Positions 10,009 through 30,100 of a stretch of 64,000 nucleotides of DNA are shown piece after piece. This DNA is from Pyxicephalus adspersus. Its lineage: Eukaryota > Chordata > Amphibia > Anura > Pyxicephalidae. The translations under genes and the position numbers were made by a program. The first letter of the stretch is position 1, and each line of letters opens with the position of its first letter. The stretch is taken from contig NC_092859.1 of the NCBI RefSeq assembly GCF_032062135.1, positions 84,357,433-84,421,432 of the forward strand. Direction: 5' to 3'. The notes beneath the pieces are model-generated. The model saw only the letters and a list, made by a program, of their open reading frames with translations, searched no databases and had not been told where the DNA came from.

Positions 10009-13000
10009 ATGTCTGAGTTGTCACCCCAGCATTCCAATAAAGGCCCCTGATCCAGTGACAACCATTTCCCCTCCCTTTGTAGAGATTTTTCTTACTGTTG
10101 TGTTAATGGGATAGGAAATAAAGCTAAATCTCCTCAATGGAATGCAGCAAAACAAAAAAAACCCACAAACGTTGACTTTTATTAAATTCCCAGATCTCTG
10201 CCACCCCACCCTGGGGAATGAGTACAGGGGTACATAAAACTCCTTACTCGTTCCCTGAAAGGGTGAAAATATGTGTAAAAAATAGGAGGCTAAATGTTAA
10301 AGTAAATGTGTGTTTAGTGTACCTTTCAATTTTTTTTTTTTTTTTACAGGGTATACCACAATGAAAGGATAATTCCTACGGCTGCATTCATGTCATGAGC
10401 ACAGCTGTGGGACTCCTGACAGTGTGGGATTAGAGGCACTAGGGGGTAAATGAGGACAGGTCCCCTAATTCACCTCTAGTGCTCTGTGATTGAATGACCA
10501 GAGGGAAACCCTGATGATGGCTCAAGCATTATTAGGGATCCCTTTTGCTCAGCTAATCACAGAGCACTAGAGGTGACTTGTCCTCATTTACAACAAGTGT
10601 CATGTAAATTTAGTGGTGTCTGTGTGGTCTCTATTTTAATGTGGTCTTTTTGAAAATGTGTTTATTTTGAATAAAGTTGTTTTAAAAATGACGTTTTTTT
10701 TTCTTTACAATTTCCTCAGAACTTTTAACCTTGGGTGATCCAACAGACCTACAATTAAACAAGTAAATTGTGATTGTTTTTAAGCATTTCCTTTCTATGA
10801 ATTGTTGAAAGGCATTGTTGAATGCAAACCTGCAAACTGTGTTCCAGCAGTTCAAAAATGCGCTGGCCTTTTCTGCAATGAAGGACCTGTGCATCATCAT
10901 TCGGCTAAGTTTTTTGTTAAAAAATTTTTTTTTGTGTGTGTGTAGTTTGTTTTGCTCTCATGTGCACTCATGTATGTACATACATGCATACACATGTGTG
11001 TACATATAAAAGAGAAATATTAGGAAGAAATAGGCAAAGAGGGTTTTTTGGCATATTGCTTAACATGCTTCAAATTGAAAAGATTGCCTATTACTTCCTA
11101 TGATTTCTGATGTCATGGAGTTGGCTCAAAGCTAGTTTAAGACTTTAAGGAAAGCGTGCATCCTTCTCTTTCTCTTGTTTTTTTTCACTGTTCATACACA
11201 TATCTAGATTTGGCCAAGCATTGCTTATGCAGCCTGAAAAGCAGGAAAAATACAACACAGCACCATCTAGTTGCCAACAAAAAATGATTTAATGTATTTA
11301 TTATTACATAAGTGCTTAACACATCCTAATGATTTAATCTATTTGGTAACTGGATAATAACATCCCTTTGGCAACCTCTGGAAAGCCCCTGGAATGTTGC
11401 ATCAGACTACTATACATTTGTGGATGATATTGCTTCTGGTTAAAGAAGGAATCCACCTTTATCTGCTTCCACTACCAAGCTGACGTAAGCAAGTGAATTT
11501 ATAGTGGGCCAAGGTCTAAAATGGAATTCAAACCTGCATAAACAACCTGAAAGGCTGTAAAAGCAAGAAAATATGTTTTGCACAAAGTGTATTTGTCCCT
11601 GGAAGTTTTATATACTAGTACTATTTAAATTATGTAAACCCCTAAATAATGCATACAATCAAAAAAAAAAATGGGACATCTGTTCATTTCTAAGAGTGCC
11701 TGACCCTGCTTGTGAGCTTGGCAATCAATGTGCTTTGATGTTGTGCTTGGCAACCCCGACCTCATTCCATCACTATCAGGTGTGTTAGAATGAGTACACA
11801 ACTCAGCTGGCCAGCTAATTGACAACCAGTTTGGTCAGGAAGAGTGCTTGTATACAATAGTGCTAAGAACAGACAGCACAACCAGAACAAACTTATAACA
11901 CTACTACAAATGGACAAATGAGTGTAGAATAGTGGCAGCAAATCAACATCAGTGAAGTATGTTAAAGAAAAAACCACAGCTTATTCAGCAAAATAACCAT
12001 GACAATTTATTCATAAAAGGAAAACTTACATATTACATTCAAATAACAATATGTGACATTATGACATTGAGAATGGGACAAGCAGCAGTTTGTAGTGGAA
12101 ACCATGCATACATTCGTAATTATTCATGGATAAAAAAAAAGGACAAAACCTTTATAACAATGATTACATATACATTGTAAGAAAACAGGTTGAAGAATTG
12201 CCAACCAGTAGAGACCATCGTTTTCAAACAGGCACAAAAACATTGTAGCAACAGATGAAGCTAACAATAATGAGGATTACAAAAAGTCATTAATGCTTAC
12301 CATAAAAGCAAACCTACTTGATTACTATTGTGAAATGACATATCATAAATTGCTAAATATTATATATACAGCTTGATATGATTTGGTTTGCAGTGTTGCA
12401 ACCAAACAAAAAAGTATCAAAACAACAACTGCAGCAAATGAAATGATAAATGAAACAATTTTGTGAATGCGTATAATGTAACATAAACCTTTTAGAAGTT
12501 ACCAAAAAAAAAAGATTCAAACTGACCTGTAATAGAGTGTAGGTGCACACAGAACAGGGAGCAGGTGTGCACTAATTGATTGCTATGACATCACCATTGA
12601 CCGAGCTTACCAGACCCACCTCAATCACACAGCTGAAAATAAATCACCCTAATTACCATAGCAAATTTCACTGTGTCCAGCACAGAGTTTATGCGCATTC
12701 ACTTGATAAATCAGGGACAAAGTCTAAAGAATTCCCATGTGTTTCACTTGCTTGGGCTTTATCAGGGGAGAGTGTAAGACATGTAAGAAGCACTAATGGA
12801 AATATAAAGAATCTAGTTCCATATATATCCAAATACATGTCAAAACATTCAAATATGTGAAGAAAGATGTAAACCACAACAGGTCAAACTTGTACTGCAA
12901 GACTGTAGTTTGTCCAAATACCTAATTTAGTCAGTATTTTGGGTGTCTATTATTTAGTGACAGAGCGGTGTATTGATCTCTTTCTGTGTGGGGACATAAA

Positions 13001-13400
13001 TAAAGAATAATGGAATATTTTCATAAGGAAATCTCCTAGTAGGGTTGGGTAAATTATAGAGATAAAAATAAGGAAAAACTTACATTAGAGATGTATGAAG
13101 AAGTATTGCTAATATTGGATTAGGAATATCTCCTAGATGTTCAGTCTATATATAAGAAAAGACATTTATAGGGAAATACATTTTGCAATGGGAGGTATTT
13201 TCAAGTAATACATTAAAGCATGTGATTGTGCTGTAATGGGTAAAGTTACCTTAGAGGCTGGGAAGAGCCCAGTAAACATTGTGCAGCAGGCAAAGGAAGA
13301 ATGTCAATGGCTACTACAAATCTCCAGCTCTGTATACAGCTCGCCTAAACCAACCCGGCCACAGCGTTACGATACAAAGTTAGAGCTTGCTGTATCCCAG
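10009..13400. other. Intergenic upstream of METAP2, scattered repeats, no gene
   Basis: Holds an inverted-repeat segment at about 10436-10592 (CACCTCTAGTGCTCTGTG and its complement) and a TG-rich tract near 10925-11005. AT-rich, unassigned sequence runs from 11100 to 13250. I saw no coding frame with recognisable protein similarity. Confidence 0.55.
10436..10592. repeat. Inverted-repeat element with CACTAGAGGT arms
   Basis: GGTAAATGAGGACAGGTC..CACCTCTAGTGCTCTGTG at about 10446-10491 is repeated in reverse complement at about 10556-10592. It shares the CACTAGAGGT box with the palindrome at 3398-3449, which suggests one family. Confidence 0.55.
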
Positions 13401-13439
13401 CTGGGAAAGTAAGATATATGAGAGACCTCACACACATGT

Positions 13440-13561
13440 CCCAGCACGCCGCTCACTTCAGTCAGCTGAGTCCTCCACCATCCCAGCATGCATCTGTGCG
13501 CTCCTCCCAGCCTGACAAGTCCTGGGGACTATCGGCTCGCTGCCTTCCTCTCTATGGTAAG
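13440..13561 (+). promoter_or_regulatory. METAP2: METAP2 promoter / 5' UTR region with ZNF143/THAP11-like site
   Basis: The sequence becomes GC-richer just upstream of exon 1. TCCCAGCATGC at 13481-13491 matches the core of the ZNF143/THAP11 element found in many housekeeping promoters. No TATA box is visible. The transcription start is not determined. A frame extends 48 codons upstream of the chosen ATG but does not resemble METAP2. Confidence 0.5.
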
Positions 13562-21596
<8,035 letters not shown>

Positions 21597-21990
21597 GTTT
21601 AAAGCAAAATAACTTGCCTTTAATTCCACAGATCCCTTGATCCCTCTGAAGATGTCCTCGATTCCTGTGCCGTTTTGTTATTCTCCATGCAGAGGAAGCA
21701 CCGGGTACAGCCATCTTCTTCTGGCTATGTCACCCAATTTCACTGTGCATTCGAGTGAAATGGCCTGCTGTAAAGGTGAAAAAAGGTGCACTGAAATTGC
21801 TTTTTTCTACCAGTGTAGGGAAAAAGCCCTTTCTGTGCCCAGAGGAGCAGCTAAGTCTCCTGGGATATTCCAGCAGGCTCAGTGCTCTTTTTTTTTTTAA
21901 TGATAATTTTTTCTTTACATAAAAGGGTTGTCTACCCTTTTATGTAAAGCAAAAAGTGACAAAAAATCAAAAGTGACAAGTATGATTAGG
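21597..21990. mobile_element. TTAA-bounded non-autonomous element, copy 2
   Basis: Begins TTTAAAGCAAAATAACTTGCC and shares ordered boxes with the copy at 14415-14920: CCACAGATCCCTTGATCC, AGAGGAAGCACCGGGTACAG, CCATCTTC and GGTTGTCTACCC. Confidence 0.6.
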
Positions 21991-22893
21991 AGTTGAGTTT
22001 GTGGCGTCCTTTGATACATGTATGGAGTCACAGGAGCATTATAATTGGCAAGCAACTAGAATGTTTGGAAAGCAGTTGCCTTAAAGGATTATACTAAAAA
22101 AATACCTGTTGGATAAAAAAAAACAAAAAAAAAAAAACCCGCCCAACAGGGCCACGTAAAAAGTTATACTCAGCAGTGGGTTTAAATGATGCATAAGGCA
22201 AAATGAAGTGATAAATCACATTTTCAGTGATGTATGGGCAAATTACAGAGATTATTAATGGTAAACTTTTCTGTAATACCAAAAAGGCTGTTTTTAAAAG
22301 AACTTAACAAAACAACTATACTGTAACAACAAAAATCTTTAAGCAGTCTGAACAAACCTAGTACTTCTACTTTAGATGGATGCCAGTAGATAAAACAACC
22401 CATGCAACAATTTATTTTTGTAGGGACTCACAATGCCTAAAATCTGTAACACCTATGTTTACAGGGCAGTGTGTTTGCAAGCTTTCTACTGGATTGACAA
22501 GAAATATTTCTGTGTTTCAGGCAAATCTGAATTTTAGCAAGATATAATCCTATAGGTGATTTAGCCCACCAAACATCACATTTTGCACAGACTGACCTTT
22601 TTGTAAACCATGCCTATATACAATTTATTTTTCTTACACTAATGGGATCTAAATTTCTGGGTTAACTGTAGAAGGTAAAAACAAGCAAGAGGACGATTAT
22701 TGTAAAAATACAATGCATGATGTATTAAAATGGAAAAAAAATCTAAAACAATAAAATGACATCAGGAAATCACAAAGTCAAAAATCAACCTGAGGTTAGA
22801 ACTATACAATTTACATGGGAACAGCAAAAATATAGTTTGATAAAAAAATGTTTTAAAGTTATACATTGCCAATATACAAAATGTTACCATGGT
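21991..22893. other. Intergenic between convergent genes, no gene
   Basis: Begins with unassigned sequence including a poly-A/poly-C stretch near 22120-22145. The rest is AT-rich with no recognisable feature on either strand. Confidence 0.5.
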
Positions 22894-22899
22894 TTTATT
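22894..22899 (-). promoter_or_regulatory. USP44: Candidate USP44 polyadenylation signal (AATAAA)
   Basis: TTTATT on the plus strand gives AATAAA on the minus strand, about 1.07 kb past the USP44 stop codon. It is the first canonical hexamer I noticed below the stop; no transcript evidence is available. Confidence 0.25.
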
Positions 22900-23966
22900 C
22901 TGGCTTTGAGTGCTTAATTTCATACAAAATAGTATAAACATACTGTACACAAATATTGAGAAACAGTCACATTCTTTCACTTGTGGTTCTTAAACAAGTG
23001 TTTAGGATGACATGTCTGCTACAGCCTGCACTAGGGCAACAAGAAATAAGGAAAGATTCTGCCTGATTACATAAGCAGGCCTTGTCTTGTTCATTTCCCA
23101 CCTTTTTAACATGTATATGATTATGTGAGTTTTTTGATCAAATGCTGCTTCCAGGTTCATTCCGGGTACGTGCCAAATGACTTATGAGAACAAGTGCAGA
23201 CACCTGTACAGTAGGTTCAGGAGATGCTCTTGTCCACAGAGCAACCCTGCCAATTGACTAAGCAACACACCCCATTACTAAAAAGGTCTGAAAGATCCAA
23301 TCTACAGTGAATTGTTTAATATCCATAATGCCACAAATAGCTTGTGCATATTTCGTTATTACTGTCAGAACTATTATCTCATACTTGTCAATGGAAATGT
23401 AAAAGCACCTTCAAACAGTTTAAGACAAAACAACTTTGTAGTATCTCAAATGCAAGCAGGCTGCATTAGCCCATCTACACAAGGCCTAGACAACTGGAAA
23501 CCTGTACTGACAGAAATACAGAGGCTGTCGTTGCAGTGACACCCAGAAGTTAGCAGATTGTTTTTATGTAAACCATACAAATCACAACTCAATGGTTATT
23601 GTTCTTGGCTTTCAATAACATGTTTTAAATTTTGACACCACATGCTTCCTACCTTATACGAGAGTATGTTTACCATCTGCTATTGACTTCTTTAATTAAC
23701 CTGGACTCAGCATTTTTGTCAAGTGTGTGATAGTTTTTTTTTTTTTTTTTGTTGGATCCTACTGAACAGTGGTCAGTTTTGTGAGCTTACCTTCATTTTT
23801 TTACTTTATACAGTAACATTCAATACTTTGACCGGCAACAACTGTAGCCTGTGCTGGTTGTACTGAAAAAAATGTATACTGTACACAAGCAGACGTGACA
23901 ACCAACCCAAGAACCGAGATCAGAAGCTGCCATCAGGGTTTCAGTTTTTCATGGGAACACATGGTT

Positions 23967-24145
23967 TCAGCAAGGAGTGGACGGTGGGCTACAAGAAGGA
24001 GCGCCATGACCTGAAAGCTTGACAGACAAGTGTCCATTCTCCTGAGTGACCCGTTGTGTGTAGAACAGGATGTAAGCTTGTGCCTTGCAGACTTCTTCCA
24101 CTGTGCATGTGTGCAACTTTGAGTCATTGCAGTGTACCCAGAATC
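23967..24145 (-). CDS. USP44: USP44 terminal coding exon
   Basis: Encodes [10 protein letters not shown] with the third catalytic residue, then [17 protein letters not shown] and a divergent 21-residue tail ending in TGA at 23969-23967. Confidence 0.94.
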
Positions 24146-27100
24146 CTAAAGGAAAGTTAAGGGTAACATTTGTTAAAGCAAGGGGTTAACATTATAGATG
24201 TGCACTCATGTACTACTGGCATTTTTTTCTGTTTACACAGTTATCCAATAGCATCGTACTTCTGTTCTGATCCCACCAGTGACAATGAATCAAATAAAGG
24301 CATCACAGATGAGAGATAGACAGATAAAGAAGGACATTGCATTCTGTGGTAATGAGTTAGAGACCCACTACAGCAAAAGTAAAATGTTGTAAACAAAGTG
24401 CGAATAAGAAGAATATTCTACATCTAAATTTCCTCTTCAGTCCTGCCAAACAGCATTCAAATTTAAATAAAATTTAAAACAGCTTGCCCACTCTCCATTT
24501 GCAGGCTCAGACCTGTGATGGGAGAGTGGGCAGGTTCTGGCATCATGATGTCACTCTGGGGGGAAGTTTCTTCCTCTTTGAGTGACACATGGCTCCCCGC
24601 ACAGTTCAGAGTCCGTGCATTTGGTGGTCCGCGAGGTGCAAAAGGTTGGGGACAAATGTTGTAGAGCAATTCTCACAACCTCAGTGCTGTCAATTACAAT
24701 GGATACAGCGGTCAGGGTAAAAGTAACATGAGGAAAAATCTGACACACAAGACCTGTCGGGTTTTTTCATTTTTCCTCCCTTGCTTCCTACTCTTAAAAA
24801 AGTTAAAATAACCCCCAAAGGGGTATCAGTGTTAATAAAGCATTAAGGTCTGGTCTGATGACATAGTGCCTCTGAGGATAGAACAGAATTATAAACATGC
24901 TACTGATAGTATTCTTATTAAATAAGCCCGGCTTTTTTTTTTTTTTTATATTTACTCGTAAGGCAATACAAGTTATTATATTCATACTGACATCATTTAC
25001 CTCCTTCCGGGTTGTAGCAGAAAGCTGTATAATGTCCAGAACCAAATCCTTTCCCGTGATGCATCACCACAGCAGAGAGGTCATAGAGGAAGTTGTCAGC
25101 TTTTAGGGCTATAGTGGATTCTCTACAACAATACGGCTTCATGTTTAGCAACTGGTCAAACTGAACGTGTACACCAATTTTCTCACGATGATTACGACCA
25201 GACCACCTGAAAATGAAAAGGAAAGAAAGAAAATCATAAGACAGTTATGTTTAGATATGGATTGTTCCAGTTTCTGACAAGGGTAGTGTGCACTTTGGAA
25301 GCACATTAGAGATCAGATTAAGGGTTATAGTGTATTTTACTAATAGGTTAAAGTTTCTAATGTTTTTTCCTTTTAAGAGCATACAGGTTCTTTGCAATCT
25401 GCCTTTCAAAATAGCTATTCCACACTATGCAACCATTTTCAATAATAAACCCTCTTCCCCCCCAACAGCTAGAAACCTACCCTCAGATAATCTCTCTCTG
25501 TATATTAGCCAAATATATGTTTCTCCCAAACATCAGGAGAACAGTGCAAGTAAGGGCCCTAGCTGTCCCAGTTTTACTCAGAACATGGGTATATCATTAC
25601 CTGAATCTCTTCAAATGGAGACGCAAGACTTGAGGTAGTCGACACACCATCAGCTGTTTCTGAGCTTCTGTAAGGATGACAGGTTTGGATGAGAACTTCC
25701 TGCGTTTGGCTGAATATATCAACAAAGAAATGGTTAGTGGAATTGTGATCAATCCACAAAAAACAAATACTGTGCCAAGAGCATAAACATTTCTAAGCCG
25801 AGTTTATAGCTTTACCTTTTACACCGTTTCCCCACCTTTTTTTATCGTTAACTTCAAAACACTGCAAGGAACAGTTTGGAATACATATTCTAATAATATC
25901 TAATGTAATACCAAAAAGTAATGACTAGAATAGGGAATGAAACGGGTTAATCCACTGCAAAACCTCTACTTCAAAAAGTTAACTTTCAAATTTTTTTCTA
26001 ATGCTCTCCATAAAAACTCAGCACCTGAGATGCCAGGTCTGCCTACTTGCTATAAAATTCTGACAGGACTATCCTCCATGTAACTGTAACTGTTTTCTTT
26101 GGGATCAAAAAAAGACTATCCTCCCCCCTCTTACAATGACCCATGGGGCACCCATGATCCCTTTACCAGCTTTCATACCCTGGACCAATTTTGATGTGTA
26201 CTAACCGTTGTATAATGTGAACACTCTAAATGACTTGCTGTTTTAGAGGTCTACCTGTCACAATTTGGCTCTGGTAAAATCCTATTGTAATAGAGCAATC
26301 AATGTTATTTACTGCACCTGTCGCTGGTTTGAATGTTTTGACCAAAGGACAATGTATGTTGCCGCATTGGGGATGCATAAAAATGTAAACCAGATGCACC
26401 CACAATCTGTTCATAGCAGTGTAAATGTACATTGTGGAGGATGCCAGGTATACTATGTTATTACCTTACAGCTAGTGTGTCATAAGTTTATAGTTGACTA
26501 AACTTGAAAAGTGCAGCTATATTGCAGAGGTAACAGTGTTCTCCCCAGCCCCTTTTAGCTGGGTGCACCCCCTGGCACTTTTTAGTAACCACCCGGCTGT
26601 TTTTGGGTGGTTACTGATTAGTTGGGTCATAATACAGGGGCTGCAACCCGCCTACAATTTCTTCCCACCTGGCTTAAAAATATTTCTGGGTTAAACACTG
26701 GGTAATGTAACAAAAGCAGAGAAATAGTGTAAAAGCTACAGAACATGCAACTAAGATCTCCTCATTGAAGTCTCTAATGCCATTTCATTACACAGCTATA
26801 AATCCAATCCTTTCAGCTGCTGGTACATGTCAAAGGCTTATTTTTTGCACAATGGTAAATGCCAGGATGGTGCCTGAAATGACCTTTGCATGTAATTACA
26901 GACAGTTTTAATGTGTAAAGAAGAGAGAATTTCTATTAGCAGCTTTAGGAATCATGTAGAACATATTAAATGTTCTTCTGGTAGAAAAAGCCACAGCAGG
27001 ATGATGCTTTATAACTTATTATAAATTCTTTATCACAACAGCGATCCTAAAATGAATGGGTAATGGCTTAGTATGCTTTTATTTGTTATAGGCAAAAATG

Positions 27101-30100
27101 CATATATATGTATATAAATAACAATACCATGCACCTGAATATTTTGTATTCACACTTTCACTGACTAGGTCTCCATGCTTTGTATATTTTTTCCTCAGCT
27201 GTGTTGCTGAAAGAATGCAGTTTACAGAGCTCAGCAACTCAAAAGCGAGACTCAAGCCCAAAAGTGTTTTTAGTTTTGGGTAAAGTGGGAAAAAGTGTTA
27301 CCAGGAAAGGAAGGGGTATTACACATTGTAGTCATGGACAGCAGTAAAACCTGACAGAAGTTCTCCCCTCTCCTTGGCCTGACATCAGTGTAGTAAATCT
27401 GACCTTTCCTAGAAGTGTTATTGGGGCTGATCAGCAATTGCAAGCCCTTAGTCCCGTCTTCAAATAAATTCCTTTGTACCCAGGCCTCAACTCCTCTCCG
27501 AACCGAGACTAACATCTGCCCTGTATGACATGCAGGAGTAAGGCTATGTGTTTTGACCTGCTTTAGCAAAATGCAGCGTTTACTGCTTCTAACTGCCTGC
27601 TCTGCGGAGTCAGGCGTTCTGGAAAGATTTCAGGCTTTTGCAAAAGGTTAAAGTTTCTAGTGAATGATATTTACTGCTCTTTACTTCCTCTACTCATTCC
27701 CAGGGTGTTGGTGGGCAGACATCAGACCCACTTAATAAGCGGGGCATCCAGATATCAAATAAGCCCTGGCACCTGACTGTCTTTCTAACCACATCTGAGC
27801 TACTAATGCACCTGGCTGCTTTTTGTTTTTCATCAGAGCTACAAATGCAAATCGCTGCCCTTTGATTCTAAACTGGACTACCAATGCACCTAGCTGTTTT
27901 TTGTTCCTTATCTGGACTACCAATGCCCCTGGGCTGCCCTTCCAACCACACCTGGGCAAGCAATTCACCTGGCTACCCTTTGCTTCCCATCTGGGCTATC
28001 AAGGCACCTAGCTGTTTGTTGCTGCATTTGGTCCATCAATGCACCTGGCTGCCTTTCCAACCACATCTGGGCTAGCAATGCACCTGGCAGCCCTTGGGGT
28101 AGATCTAGTAAATCTGAAACACTCCTTGCTGCCACAGCAAAAGGACTAAACCCTCCATAAAAATCATGACCCACTCACCCTTTTGTTAACACCAGGCTTC
28201 TGTCTCCTCCTTTGCTGTTGGGATAAAATGCTCCAAAATCTCCATCCATGTTTTTGCTTTTCTCCCAGAATATGAGTATGATGCATCATTAGTGTCCCAC
28301 ACCTCAGGACCAAAATGGATTTAAATGATCAGCTCTGCTGTGTCCACCTTTGCAGACATTGTTGTCACTCTATAGGGGAAGAGGCGTGGAGTGCAACTTC
28401 CTGTCCTAGGCACTGGGGGGAAGTTTGCAGGCATCAAAAATGTCTGATGTTAAAAACACTACAAATCGTTTCGATTTTACAGCAGGTCTCAACATGCCCT
28501 AGGAGTCCTACTCCTACTACTCCTTTAGAGATTAACTTAAATAAACCAGAGGCAACAGCGATCCTCGATGTGAAGGATGTGACAGGCTGGACAACACCAG
28601 TGGACCACATAGTTACCCTTGGAGACCCATGGTTCAGGAAAGTATTAAGGACAGTATTACTTGTTGGAAAAATGCTGACAACAGATGGGAAGGTCCCGTA
28701 GGATAAACATGGGCTTGGCCTTTAGACTGAACAGATTCTTCCCAGTTCTAAAGAACAGGCTCACTTGTGGATATACCATACCTAAAATATTAGGTCTCAA
28801 CACATACAATGTACATGCTGCAAAATACTTTGTCAAAAGACATGACAAATGTAAGATTGGTAGAACAGAATATCCTTGAGAATACATACTGCATCTACTC
28901 ACTGTTGCACTCATCACAGGCGTAGATCTTCCCCTCTAAAGCCTCAGTCTCTGTGAATTTCGCCAGCATCTCGGTCAGCATGCAGGGTCGCTGGGAGGCG
29001 CTCTCTTTCCCATTGCAATGATATCTCTCAGGAAACTCCAAGGATAAGTCCCAAAATGGCTCCACTGTATTGGACTTGTTGTCACAGGCAAGACAGGTGA
29101 CCTGAACAAAATTGTGATGTATATTGGTTTATCAAGTTGTAGTCACATAATTTAAAAAAGGAATGAAACAGAGCTAAACAACAGAATGTATTTTAAAAGA
29201 TCAAAAGTAGTCAATAAAGCATAAATCAATATAGTCTGGGTGGTGTAACAATATTTTTGACATAATACAAGGTGCTCTCTTTTGTATTTAAATGTTAAAG
29301 TATCTATAAGCAACATTTTATGCATGGCTAGGCCATATCCTGTTTAGAGGGAGAGCTCCAGCAGCTTCTTCAGGAAAACAGTATTGTACAAACGGTCAAT
29401 AGGAAATCAAAAAAGACACAGACATGCATAGTGATATATGTGATTAGGTGAAGATTGAAAACGTTGGTCGGGTTAATACTCTGTATCCTCAGGTAAAAGT
29501 ATGATGCATATTCAATATTGATATTTATAGATGGTTTGTGTTGTATTTAGTATATCCTACAGGGGGCGCTATTGCATCCATCCATCAAGGTTGTAAGGTG
29601 TAGAGGAGAGGCTTTAGCCTTCCATTACCAACGAAGGGAAAAGTCTTACAGGCTTGTAGTTATGGCACCAGAGAGGGGTCTGACAAGAGTGTGAGCAGAA
29701 AAGCACAGCCAAATGATTTCGATCCAGGGTTGTCATCTTAATCTTGGCCTAAGTATTTGATTTTGAGTGAACAAACAGAATGGGGTTGAGTAGAGTTACA
29801 TTTGAAAGGAGCCTTCAGCTCCAGTCTGGGATCTAACAAGAGACCAGAGTGTAGCTTTAATCTTTCATGTACCTCTCTACCTACAAAATATCAACTCTGT
29901 GTACCGCTCAAGACACAACCTCTTTAACAAAAGTCTCCTGGCTTCTGTGTGAAAGGATGTACATTTATTCCAATAAAAAAGGCTATGAGTAGGAATAATT
30001 GTTTAGCAATGTCTGTAAAGGAGAGCAATCAGCTATGTAATGGTTGTAAAGTCAAAATGATGACCTATGTGCTCTAGAAAACACAAGTTTTGCAAGAAAT

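Larger units (their letters stand above)
25710..28902 (-). other. USP44 intron 3 with two repeats
   Basis: Intronic sequence holding the CAGTGTTCTCCCCAG-family element at 26534-26700 and the 39-bp minisatellite at 27785-28100. The 128-codon plus-strand frame at 28315-28701 shows no recognisable domain. Confidence 0.6.

Noticed and set aside
13418..13561. 48-codon upstream extension of METAP2
   Set aside because: In frame but unlike the vertebrate METAP2 N-terminus, and the ATG at 13562 has a strong context and matches the family start.
22471..22520. Short WIDKKYF-like stretch considered as the missing METAP2 exon
   Set aside because: Only scattered residues resemble the METAP2 C-terminus, the flanking frame has stops, and the phase does not match.
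28315..28701. 128-codon plus-strand frame in USP44 intron 3
   Set aside because: No recognisable motif, no splice or promoter context, and composition like translated non-coding DNA.
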